From: Trichomonas vaginalis G3 | Taxonomy: Eukaryota > Parabasalia > Trichomonadida > Trichomonadidae | Direction of reading: 5' to 3' | DNA: 64,000 nucleotides | Assembly (NCBI RefSeq): GCF_026262505.1 | Contig: NC_067208.1 | Coordinates: forward strand, 8,813,962-8,877,961 | Shown: positions 10,220 through 18,812 of the stretch, one piece after another | Layout of the letters: every line of letters begins with the position of its first letter | How positions within the stretch are numbered: position 1 is the first letter of the stretch | The notes under the pieces: model-generated | What the model was told of the DNA's origin: nothing | The model's input: only the letters and a program-made list of their open reading frames with translations | Databases searched by the model: none | Made by a program: the position numbers and the translations under genes

Positions 10220-10462
10220 TCAAGTTAGCAATTTGTAATATCTATCCAAAACTTCTTCAACAGTATCGAACTCATCTTCATAATGCAAACCTAATCTTAT
10301 TGACTTGGTGCAGTTTTCACTAACACAATATTTTTCTGTTCTCTTGACTGACATAACTAATTCATTTGTTTCATCAAACAGCAACAACCAAAGTTCATGA
10401 CCTAATACATAACATTCATACTTTATATTTTTAGCTCTGAGTTCTCTTGTAAGCTGTTGCAT
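10220..10462 (-). CDS. 80-aa hypothetical protein
   Basis: Begins MQQLTRELRAKNIKYECYVL and contains three Cys. Unrecognised. Its start overlaps the end of the upstream capsid-like gene by 40 bp in another frame, the tight packing typical of this element. Looks whole. Confidence 0.5.
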   Translation of the reverse strand: MQQLTRELRAKNIKYECYVLGHELWLLLFDETNELVMSVKRTEKYCVSENCTKSIRLGLHYEDEFDTVEEVLDRYYKLLT

Positions 10463-11199
10463 TTAATATTTTCTAAAAAGTCAACTTCAACAGTCATTCG
10501 CACTGGTGCCTTCAGTTCTACAGGCTCTCCTTGAAAATCAACAAGTCTGAATTGCATGTCTTTCAAATTATGAGGACTAATGCGAACCCATTTACCTAAA
10601 TGAGTTGCTATGACAGGAACGTTTGGAATGAACATTGAATTGACTGCATAACAGAAGGATTTATATTCTACTGAACCTTTACTATTAACTCCTGAAATGC
10701 CTGTGACATTAGCTATTTTAGACTCAATGTATAAACAATTACCATAACATACGTATGGAACAGATTTCATCTCAATCGTTTTGTCAACACTTTTCAAAGG
10801 AAATGTCATATGGTATGCACCCAAAAGAAGTTGTACTCTATGACTCATTCGTGTTATCTTAAACTCCTTCGCATAATTGAACTTCAAAACTCCTGCAATA
10901 AGTTTAACATTCATTACGTTTTCTTCGTTATCCTTGTTTATTGTAGTATTTATGAGAGCATTTAACACTCCAGCTAATGTTTCCATCTTATATTCTACAT
11001 TATTGTGAAATCTTATTTCGTGCTTCTTTCCATCTATTTCAATCTCCATGAAATCTGTTTCATCTGTTATAACGAATGAAGCGATAGTATTGAAGTCAAC
11101 CATTCTGAATGCAAGAGCCTCATTCTGTAGACCTAAGTTTGTTTGTAGCTTTACTGTCCCGTATTCGTTTGGGTCTGTACTTTGCAAATAGAACAACAT
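10423..11199 (-). CDS. Polinton minor-capsid candidate, 258 aa
   Basis: Beta-rich protein starting at the ATG at 11199. Near the end it contains MQFRLVDFQGEPVELKAP followed by a beta strand. The Polinton 2 protein starting at 50571 has the equivalent INLTLVDANFVPVKLLCP, so the two are counterparts. The LVD-x4-PV pattern before a final strand recurs in Polinton-type capsid accessory proteins. A minor-capsid role is inferred. Divergent from the fibre gene across 17 bp. Looks whole. Confidence 0.55.
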   Translation of the reverse strand: MLFYLQSTDPNEYGTVKLQTNLGLQNEALAFRMVDFNTIASFVITDETDFMEIEIDGKKHEIRFHNNVEYKMETLAGVLNALINTTINKDNEENVMNVKLIAGVLKFNYAKEFKITRMSHRVQLLLGAYHMTFPLKSVDKTIEMKSVPYVCYGNCLYIESKIANVTGISGVNSKGSVEYKSFCYAVNSMFIPNVPVIATHLGKWVRISPHNLKDMQFRLVDFQGEPVELKAPVRMTVEVDFLENIKCNSLQENSELKI

Positions 11200-11216
11200 T
11201 TTATTCTCATTAAAAT
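11200..11216. promoter_or_regulatory. 17-bp divergent promoter spacer with Inr-like TCATT
   Basis: The only DNA between the divergent starts of the 258-aa capsid-like gene and the fibre gene. It reads TTTATTCTCATTAAAAT. TCATT, 11-12 bp before the fibre ATG, fits the trichomonad initiator (TCA then pyrimidine then T/A), which is usually found within about 20 bp of the ATG. Confidence 0.5.
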
Positions 11217-14102
11217 ATGACTATTGCTGCATATGCGTATGAAACAAATGAAGCAAGAAGAGCACATGAACTAGTAAACGAAAACTCAACTTTAACCATT
11301 GAAGGCAATGATTTAGTCATTGACGATGGAAAAACTAAAAAAGTCATTGATTTCGATACTTTTAACACGTATGACCCATTCATTACAATAAGTAAAGTTC
11401 CCATCATAAATGATGGAACGGTGCAATATATAAATTCTACAGTAGATGCCTCATTAGTGAAAGTATTAAATGTTCTCATTGAATTGTTAAAGAGCTTTCG
11501 ATTTGACGACAACATTAAATGCCTAAAGAATTTAGTCATGAATGAGAAACAAATTCTCGGCGTTGCTGGTAGCAGTAATGATGTACACCTTATGACATTA
11601 GAATATTATAACGAACATAAAGATGAACTGAAAGGAGAGAAGGGTGACACCGGACCTCAAGGACCACAAGGAATACAAGGAATACAAGGAATACAAGGAC
11701 CTCAAGGCGAAAACGGTTTGGATGGTGAAGATGGAAAGGATGGAAAAACTGCTAAATCATGGATATGGAACCTTATAAATACTGGTTTAACAGCTGCTTC
11801 ATATGGAGTTCTTCAATACCAAATCGGAAAGATATGGGCAGTACTTGGTGAAGAAGTTTTAGATGACGTTAAAAATGCTTTGAACTTCATTTCAAATGGT
11901 TCTGATACTATTAAAACTTTATCTGGTTGGATGCAAGAAACAAGGAGTCAAATAGATACTGTAAGACGTATAGCAAACAATGCACGTACGGGATTGGATA
12001 CTTTACGAGAAGCACAAAATACACTAAAGGAAGCAAATGATATTCTTGGCTCAGTATCAGATATGCATGAAGATTGGCTTAAAGGTATTGACAAATCTTT
12101 AAAAAATCACAGTCAGTCTATTGCTGACTACAAGAAAAGTATAGATTTTTTACATAGTGCTATGGACGTACATGATGGAAGCATAAGGAACTTACTTAAT
12201 GCTAACAATAACTTACCAGGAACTATTAAAGCATTTATAAAGTCCTTTGTAAAACCTGGTGCTCTAACATTTAGGTCTTTGAGAGCAAGAGCATTGAAGT
12301 CAAGAGATGCAGAAACTCCAACAGAACCTACAGAAGGAACTGAAACAACAGAAACTCCAGAAGAACCACCAAAACCAACAGCTAATGAAATATTGTTCGA
12401 ATATTTTCCAAGGTACTCTGTTCTCATTGCATACATTCAAGAAATACTTAAGAAAGCAGACTTGACTTTAGGAGATGATGAAAGTTCTGTATATCTTTCG
12501 TTCCAGTTTCAAATAGCAGAACTTTTGAGACAGATATGCTTAATGTATGACAACATCTCTGATTTCACAAGATATGATGACGCCCATGACCCCGAACACC
12601 GTGAAGAAGAAGTTTTACAAACATCCATTAAGACAGGAAAGGTTTTAACTCAAAGTCTCATTATTGACACCAAAGATGGCGAAGTGGACGTTCTTCAAGA
12701 GCTGAAGAAAAATACTTCTTCGGGAGGTGGTGGTAGGCATGAACTTGAAATAAATGAGATAGAAGAGAAATTAGCCGAAAAAGCAGATAAAAACCATGTT
12801 CATTATATAAGTTCAGACGAACAGATTATAACGGATTATCATGGATATTTAACACAGGATGAAGAAGTGAAGACGGAAGATGTTAATGAAAGAAGATATA
12901 AATTCATTCGTGCTAAAGGTTATGACATAAGCTGTACTGTACAGTATGACACAGGTAAAGCACCAGAAGCATTTGGTTATAACAATGAAATTTATGCTTC
13001 ATACTTCTTTGTTAACGGTGTATTAGTTGAACCAAAATTTACTTTGAGAGTTAAGGCAAAAATAACTTTTGAAGATGCTATTAAAAGTAAAGCCAGCAAA
13101 GATGAACTTGACGCAACGAACAAAGTTTTGAAATCTCATAAACACAATATCTCCGATATAAATGAACTTCAAGCTACATTAAATAGTAAAGCTGACAAAG
13201 AACATACACATAAATCCTTCACTACTGTTAGAGCAGACGACATAATATTGAACTATACCCTTGGTTCAAGTGCACCTTTAGAGAATCCAAGTACAAGCGT
13301 AAAAGATACACTAAACTCCTTAAATAGTAAATGTATGAACATTGAAGGTCATGTCAGAAACTTTGAAACACATGAACTACCAGCAATGTTAGATAAAAAA
13401 GCAGATAAAGAACATACACATAACTCCTTCTCAACTGTTGCTATAGAAAGTATTGAAGGAACGGTTGGCGGAACTGGTGGGGATGCATTATATTATAAAC
13501 CTCCTAACTTTCCACAAGGTTTAACATTGAATGAAAACATAACAACGAAGAAAGAAATTAGCTGTAAAAATGTTTATGTCATGGATGATGAAAATAATGT
13601 TAAATTCACTGCTCAAGATTTATATGATAAGAAAGCAGACAAAACAGAGCTTCAAACATTAAAGACTGAAATACTTCAAACATTATATCCTGTTGGTTCT
13701 ATTTATACGTCAATGAATTCAACAAATCCAGAAACAGTTTTAGGTTTTGGTATGTGGAAGCAGATTGTAGATAAATTCTTATACTGTGCTAGATATTCAA
13801 AGCAAACAGGAGGTTCGAAGAAAATTAAAGAAGCAAACCTTCCACCACACACTCATACAGGAACGACAAACTTTTCTGGCGACCATAGCCACTCATTAAG
13901 AGACCACCCATTATACAACTCAGAGTATGAAGCTGGCCATGACGTTTTCTCTTCATCTTATAACAATTCAGCAAAAAAGACTTTTCTACCAACTGAACCA
14001 GGAGGAAATCATTCACACACTTTCACAACAAATCCAACAGGCTCGGGTGCAGATTATATGCCACCATTTGTGACTATATTCGCATGGTACCGCGTTCAAT
14101 GA
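11217..14102 (+). CDS. Collagen-like fibre with phage-tail-collar C-terminus
   Basis: 961 aa. Residues ~139-176 are Gly-X-Y triplets (KGDTGPQGPQGIQGIQ, then NGLDGEDGKDGK). Residues ~200-330 look coiled-coil. Residues ~510-800 carry repeated fibre motifs (KADKNHVH, SKADKEHTHKS, KKADKEHTHNS). The last ~140 residues have the layout of phage tail-fibre/collar domains: LYPVGSIYTSMN, FGMWKQIVDKFLYC, LPPHTHTG, NHSHTF and YMPPFVTIFAWYRV. Such proteins trimerise and bind host surfaces, so a vertex or spike receptor-binding fibre is the natural inference. Polinton 2 has a related gene at 35083-36844. A hairpin (CGCGTTC-aat-GAACGCG) spans the stop codon. Looks whole. Confidence 0.85.
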   Translation: MTIAAYAYETNEARRAHELVNENSTLTIEGNDLVIDDGKTKKVIDFDTFNTYDPFITISKVPIINDGTVQYINSTVDASLVKVLNVLIELLKSFRFDDNIKCLKNLVMNEKQILGVAGSSNDVHLMTLEYYNEHKDELKGEKGDTGPQGPQGIQGIQGIQGPQGENGLDGEDGKDGKTAKSWIWNLINTGLTAASYGVLQYQIGKIWAVLGEEVLDDVKNALNFISNGSDTIKTLSGWMQETRSQIDTVRRIANNARTGLDTLREAQNTLKEANDILGSVSDMHEDWLKGIDKSLKNHSQSIADYKKSIDFLHSAMDVHDGSIRNLLNANNNLPGTIKAFIKSFVKPGALTFRSLRARALKSRDAETPTEPTEGTETTETPEEPPKPTANEILFEYFPRYSVLIAYIQEILKKADLTLGDDESSVYLSFQFQIAELLRQICLMYDNISDFTRYDDAHDPEHREEEVLQTSIKTGKVLTQSLIIDTKDGEVDVLQELKKNTSSGGGGRHELEINEIEEKLAEKADKNHVHYISSDEQIITDYHGYLTQDEEVKTEDVNERRYKFIRAKGYDISCTVQYDTGKAPEAFGYNNEIYASYFFVNGVLVEPKFTLRVKAKITFEDAIKSKASKDELDATNKVLKSHKHNISDINELQATLNSKADKEHTHKSFTTVRADDIILNYTLGSSAPLENPSTSVKDTLNSLNSKCMNIEGHVRNFETHELPAMLDKKADKEHTHNSFSTVAIESIEGTVGGTGGDALYYKPPNFPQGLTLNENITTKKEISCKNVYVMDDENNVKFTAQDLYDKKADKTELQTLKTEILQTLYPVGSIYTSMNSTNPETVLGFGMWKQIVDKFLYCARYSKQTGGSKKIKEANLPPHTHTGTTNFSGDHSHSLRDHPLYNSEYEAGHDVFSSSYNNSAKKTFLPTEPGGNHSHTFTTNPTGSGADYMPPFVTIFAWYRVQ

Positions 14103-14142
14103 ACGCGCTTGAGCCTAGAATAAAATCTTTAACTTTACATAA

Positions 14143-15228
14143 ATGAGCTTGAAAGAAGTATTCGAACAACATCCATGGAGGTCATTTAAGAAGTTCAATG
14201 AAGCTGCAAAGAGTTGGGGATTTACTAACAGAGCTGAAGTGAAAAGGTTCTTTGACAAAAATGTTGTACATCAAACAAAAATAAACCCTTACGACTACTT
14301 TTTACCAATTTACTCCAACACTCCTGACGCATACCAATTTGACACTCTCATTCAAAGCAGAAAAGGAGGACATAAACCATTCCTCATCTTCATTAATGTT
14401 AACACTCGTAAAGCATATGCATATCCAATGAAAAATAAAGGAACTCGTGAAGTGTTAAGAGTTTTACAAAAGTTTGTAGCAGAACATAGCCCAAGTACTT
14501 TAACATCAGACCAAGACAGTGCATACCTCAGTAATGAAATCACAGAATTTCTCATTAAGCATAACATAACTCACTACACTACTGAAGACCATAACCATAA
14601 CATACTCGGCATCATAAACCGCTTCATAAGAACGCTCAGAGATTTAAACCAAGAGCGAGACTTTACCGAAGAAACAATGAAACACTTTCTCGAAGTATAT
14701 AATTCCTCAACACATTCTACAACAGGACATACACCAAATTCAATGACACAACAACAAGAAGAAAAGTATATACAAAAGAAACGAAGTCAAACACAAAATA
14801 TCAGAAATTCAACACAATTTACCCTTATTCCTGGTACAAAAGTTCGTGTAGTTCTTGACGACAAACCGTTGACAAAGAAACGTTTAAGGTTAAGTAGAAA
14901 CTATTATATCGTAGACTCTACGCAAGGTAATGGATATCTTATAAAAGCTGCCGACGACTCTATTGCGTTTTATCCTCGTCATAAATTAGTTGAAAGTAGT
15001 AATGGCAAACTTGCTGAAACCATTGACGAAGCAAAGCGAGGAGTGGTTATTGAGATACTTGGCTATAACACAAACGATGACACTTATAAAGTAAGATATG
15101 AAGGAGGCGTTGAAGATGTTATACCATCTAAGAACTTGAGAGAGTCGAAGCCAACACATCTGGGACCATTAGAGCGGGAGTACTGGAAAGACAAAAATAT
15201 GCCAGAAAGAATAAGAAAATTCTTCTAA
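14143..15228 (+). CDS. Retrovirus-like DDE integrase of Polinton 1
   Basis: 361 aa. Residues ~1-55 form a helical N-terminal region. The catalytic RNase-H-like core begins at YQFDTLIQSRKGG, continues with FINVNTRKAYAYPM and LTSDQDSAYLS, and reaches the HNILGIINRFIRTLRDL block. The C-terminal ~130 residues hold SH3/chromo-like strands (YKVRYEGGVEDVIPSKNLR). Polinton integrases of this type insert the element and create 5-6-bp target duplications, consistent with its ends. The counterpart in Polinton 2 lies at 36841-37800. Reading frame looks whole. Confidence 0.9.
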   Translation: MSLKEVFEQHPWRSFKKFNEAAKSWGFTNRAEVKRFFDKNVVHQTKINPYDYFLPIYSNTPDAYQFDTLIQSRKGGHKPFLIFINVNTRKAYAYPMKNKGTREVLRVLQKFVAEHSPSTLTSDQDSAYLSNEITEFLIKHNITHYTTEDHNHNILGIINRFIRTLRDLNQERDFTEETMKHFLEVYNSSTHSTTGHTPNSMTQQQEEKYIQKKRSQTQNIRNSTQFTLIPGTKVRVVLDDKPLTKKRLRLSRNYYIVDSTQGNGYLIKAADDSIAFYPRHKLVESSNGKLAETIDEAKRGVVIEILGYNTNDDTYKVRYEGGVEDVIPSKNLRESKPTHLGPLEREYWKDKNMPERIRKFF

Positions 15229-15285
15229 ACTAAATATATTTTATGTCTGTAATTAATGAGATAATGAAGTAACGGATGAACTGCA

Positions 15286-15577
15286 GAAATATATTTTATC
15301 GTTAATGGTTTTTAGGTTATTCAATAATTAATTATTTTTGAAGAACTGAAAGTGTCACTACGTCACCATGTCACCAGGTTAATTAACTTCTCTTAAAAAT
15401 GATGACAACATGACATTTTGACAACAGTCCTGGAAATATATTTTATCGTTAATGGTTTTTAGGTTATTCAATAATTAATTATTTTTGAAGAACTGAAAGT
15501 GTCACTACGTCACCATGTCACCAGGTTAATTAACTTCTCTTAAAAATGATGACAACATGACATTTTGACAACAGTCC
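15286..15577 (+). repeat. Left boundary repeat of the helicase cassette (R2), two tandem copies
   Basis: Two direct copies with a 147-bp period, each running from GAAATATATTTTATCGTTAA to ACAACAGTCC. They include GTGTCACTACGTCACCATG, TTAATTAACTTCTCTTAAAA and GACAACATGACATTTTGACA. Inverted relatives lie at 17995-18241, on the other side of the primase-helicase gene. Confidence 0.9.
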
Positions 15578-15646
15578 CGGAAATTTGATGCAGTCCAAAA
15601 ATAAAGTTAGTTTTAAAATTATTTTTATTTTTTTATTCCTATATAA

Positions 15647-17959
15647 ATGACAGCAACAAACAACAACAGCAACTATATTGTTTCTGATGAAAAAGTTATT
15701 GATTCATTAGCTGAGGAATTAGTTGTGGCAGAAACTAAAACCCTCAACGAAAGAATTGGTGAAAACAAGATTGATTTACATAACTACCTCAAACACGATG
15801 AAGGAAGAGGAAGGAAAACTGGTATGGCTTTATTAGTAAATAAAATTTCAAATTTAACGATTATAGATGTTGATATCAATAAATCATACAATGATGAACT
15901 TAAAGAAACAGTTAGAAAAGATATTTTATCAAAACTTTCGGATAAAGATGTTATCGTTAAAACCGCTTCAGGAGGTCTTCACATTTATTGCAACACTAAT
16001 TTCTTCTATTCAGTTTCGAACAGAATGATTAAATGTTATTCCTGCAATGATTATGATATCGATATCATGACTTCTATTGATGATTCAAAGCGTTCTTTAG
16101 TAGTTATGGCTGATTCAAGAGTTCGCAAGAATGCAACAGAACCAATAAAAACATACTCATTCATTCGTGGAAGTTACGATTCAATATTAACCAGAACAGT
16201 GAATGATATATTAAATGATTTGAATATTAAGGTAAGAGTTGAACAGAAGAACGAAGAAATAAAGACTATCATGAATGAAAACAAAGATGTAAACATTGAC
16301 GATAAACTTGCCCAGAGCATAGTTGATGGCATCAGTGATTTTGAAGTACATAATGACGGTGGAAACATGAATTTAGAAAAAGAAGTAACATTATTCACAC
16401 TGTTTCAAGCAATTAATTTGTTACCGGATCATTTGATTAATGAAGCATACGATAACGTTTATAACTTCTGCAGTTTAACAGAAAATGCTAAAAGTAATTT
16501 TGAAAAAGCACGTAGTAGATATGCACATTTAATGACTTCTCCATTTGTTTTGGTGAAGATTCTAAAACTATATCAAAAAGAATATTATGATGAATACGTT
16601 TTACCTTTATTACGTAAGCCAAAAATAACATTTGATATAAAACTTGATGATTCATTCTTGATAACAGATATTAGACGCAAGGCTGAAAATCATCAGTATA
16701 AAAACAGTTCTGAAGTAATTGAGGATTTATCACGTGTAATCCGTTTTGTAGATTGTGGAAACAAATACTTCATTCAGAAAGATTACAACATACACGACAA
16801 AATGAATCAAATATCATTCGTTCTTCAATCAAACATGAAAGAGTCACTCAAAATGATTAAATTATTTAAAGAAGAAGGTAAAACCATAACAGCATGGGAC
16901 GTACTATTAAATCAATTATCCTCATTAACCGTTAAGGGTGTTTGCTTTAAATCTGATTCCCCAGATGTTTTCTCAACGTTTCAGGGTTATAAATACAACA
17001 TTCTTGAAAAGCCTGATTACTCAAAAATTGAAATGTTTATGAATTTCATTAAAGAAGCCATTTGTGATAATAACGATGAAGTGTATAAATACCTTCTCGG
17101 CTGGATTGCATCAATGATTCAACATCCTGGAATCAAGAATGAAACAGCAATTATTTTGAAAGGACTTCAGGAAACAGGTAAAAACAGATTTACAGACATT
17201 ATTTCTGAACTTCTCGCCGGTTATTCAATCAAAAACATTACTGAAATAAGTGAGCTAACGGGTAATTTCAATTCAGTAGTTGAGAATAAAATGTTTCTTG
17301 TACTTAATGAACTCAAGAATGTAGGTGAAGATAGACTCGCAAACTTCAACGCTTTGAAATCAATTATTACGGATAATCAAATAAGAATTACTGAAAAGAA
17401 TCAACCCAGAAGAACAGCACAGAACGTTGCAAACTTCATTTTCGTAACTAACAACGTCTACCCTGTCAAAATTGAAGTTGGAGACAGAAGATACGTAGTT
17501 TTAAGAGTTAATGGTAAATTCAAGGGTCAATTTGATTATTTCAAGAATTTGATGAATTCATGCACAAAGGAATTTTATGATAACCTTTTAACATATTTTA
17601 TGCAATATGACCTTTCATCATTTAACGTACGAATCATACCGATGACTGAAGCCAAACAAGATTTAATAGAATTATCAACAAATCCTTTAGATGAATGGAT
17701 AAATACACATTATGATGAATTGTGTGCAGGTATGACGTGTAAAAATGCTCTATGCTGCAAACCATCAGACATGAAAGACAAAAACTTTCAAATGAGCATT
17801 AAAGATAAATGTGAAAGGAAACAGAGAAGAATAGATGGTAAACAAACATGGTGTTATGTTTTGAAAGAAGAAATGAAAGGATTATATAAACAGGTTGAAC
17901 CAAACGATAATGAGGATTCATTTACTGACGATGAAATACCTGTAAATGATGCAGTATAA
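15647..17959 (+). CDS. Primase-superfamily 3 helicase
   Basis: 770 aa. The N-terminal ~200 residues look like an archaeo-eukaryotic primase/prim-pol domain: IIDVDINK supplies the D-x-D motif near residue 73 and TASGGLHIYC the s-x-H motif near residue 110. The C-terminal half is a D5/SF3 helicase. It has the conserved lead-in ITAWDVLLNQLSSLTVKGV, Walker A GLQETGKNRF near residue 510, Walker B-like MFLVLNELKN, and FIFVTNNVYPVKIE with the DRRYVV sensor block. Such enzymes open and prime the genome for the element's polymerase. The gene is bracketed by inverted R2 repeats. Looks whole. Confidence 0.88.
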   Translation: MTATNNNSNYIVSDEKVIDSLAEELVVAETKTLNERIGENKIDLHNYLKHDEGRGRKTGMALLVNKISNLTIIDVDINKSYNDELKETVRKDILSKLSDKDVIVKTASGGLHIYCNTNFFYSVSNRMIKCYSCNDYDIDIMTSIDDSKRSLVVMADSRVRKNATEPIKTYSFIRGSYDSILTRTVNDILNDLNIKVRVEQKNEEIKTIMNENKDVNIDDKLAQSIVDGISDFEVHNDGGNMNLEKEVTLFTLFQAINLLPDHLINEAYDNVYNFCSLTENAKSNFEKARSRYAHLMTSPFVLVKILKLYQKEYYDEYVLPLLRKPKITFDIKLDDSFLITDIRRKAENHQYKNSSEVIEDLSRVIRFVDCGNKYFIQKDYNIHDKMNQISFVLQSNMKESLKMIKLFKEEGKTITAWDVLLNQLSSLTVKGVCFKSDSPDVFSTFQGYKYNILEKPDYSKIEMFMNFIKEAICDNNDEVYKYLLGWIASMIQHPGIKNETAIILKGLQETGKNRFTDIISELLAGYSIKNITEISELTGNFNSVVENKMFLVLNELKNVGEDRLANFNALKSIITDNQIRITEKNQPRRTAQNVANFIFVTNNVYPVKIEVGDRRYVVLRVNGKFKGQFDYFKNLMNSCTKEFYDNLLTYFMQYDLSSFNVRIIPMTEAKQDLIELSTNPLDEWINTHYDELCAGMTCKNALCCKPSDMKDKNFQMSIKDKCERKQRRIDGKQTWCYVLKEEMKGLYKQVEPNDNEDSFTDDEIPVNDAV

Positions 17960-17994
17960 AGTATGATTGGAATTTATTTTTGCTTTCCATCTTT

Positions 17995-18241
17995 GCTGTT
18001 GTCTAAATGTCATGTTGTCACACTTTTTAAAAGAAGTTAATTAACCTGGTGACACATGGTGACGTAGTGACACCATCAGTTCTTCAAAAATATTTCATAA
18101 ATGCTGCATTCTCTCCTAAAAATATTTTTGCATTCAACCCATGCTGTTGTCTAAATGTCATGCTGTCATCATTTTTAAAAGAAGTTAATTAACCAGGTGA
18201 CACATGGTGACGTGGTGACACCTTCAGTTCTTCAAAAATAT
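17995..18241 (-). repeat. Right boundary repeat of the helicase cassette (R2), two tandem copies inverted
   Basis: Two copies with a period near 148 bp, for example CTAAATGTCATGTTGTCACA, AAGAAGTTAATTAACC and GGTGACGTAGTGACACC. They are the reverse complement of the repeats at 15286-15577 over about 100 bp per unit. Each ends in AAAAATAT; the second continues as AAAAATATATTTTTGCT, a tail shared with the Polinton 2 boundary repeats. Confidence 0.9.
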
Positions 18242-18249
18242 ATTTTTGC

Positions 18250-18723
18250 TTAAATAGCTTCAGGGTCTATTTCTTCAACCATTTCACTTCCTTCGTCAAT
18301 GTCAATAGAAGCTTCTTCAACCTTTGGTAAGAATTTCTGTATAACATCTTTGTTCGTTATTGTCTTCAGAGATGAAGGATAATATTTCACATTTGTTTCA
18401 CCTTTCTTATATTCTTTCTGTTCGGAAAGATTTAAAGCAATACTGAAGAAGTCAATATTAGAGTTCTTTATAACAGTATAATGAGTATCTTTGACATTCA
18501 CGAAGAAACTCTTTTGTTTCAAAACTACTGCTAACTCTTGTGAAGTATAACGTTTGCGGTCAATGACGATAACTAATGGTCTGACATACTGACCAAACTT
18601 AGATTCTTTCACAAACTTCTTGTTAAAGATAACATTAACATTTGAAGCATTATTGAACTCATTCTTGATGGCAGTAGCGAGAGCATTGTATGAAAAGAAC
18701 TTGCAATCTTGCATGTGTTTCAT
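18250..18723 (-). CDS. Conserved 157-aa Polinton protein next to the helicase
   Basis: Starts at the ATG at 18723 (MKHMQDCKFFSYNALATAIK). Beta-rich centre (PLVIVIDRKRYTSQELAVVL) and an acidic C-terminus containing FLPKVEEASIDID. Polinton 2 has a related gene at 48068-48448, also beside the helicase, with an IDID-containing acidic end in the adjoining sequence. A replication accessory role, for example DNA binding, is possible but unproven. Looks whole. Confidence 0.55.
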   Translation of the reverse strand: MKHMQDCKFFSYNALATAIKNEFNNASNVNVIFNKKFVKESKFGQYVRPLVIVIDRKRYTSQELAVVLKQKSFFVNVKDTHYTVIKNSNIDFFSIALNLSEQKEYKKGETNVKYYPSSLKTITNKDVIQKFLPKVEEASIDIDEGSEMVEEIDPEAI

Positions 18724-18812
18724 TAAAATAAAAATATTAAATTATTTTGAAAAATAACTTTAAAAAATCTAATCTAATTTTTTCAAAAAATATTTTTTAT
18801 TTCCTACTAAAG

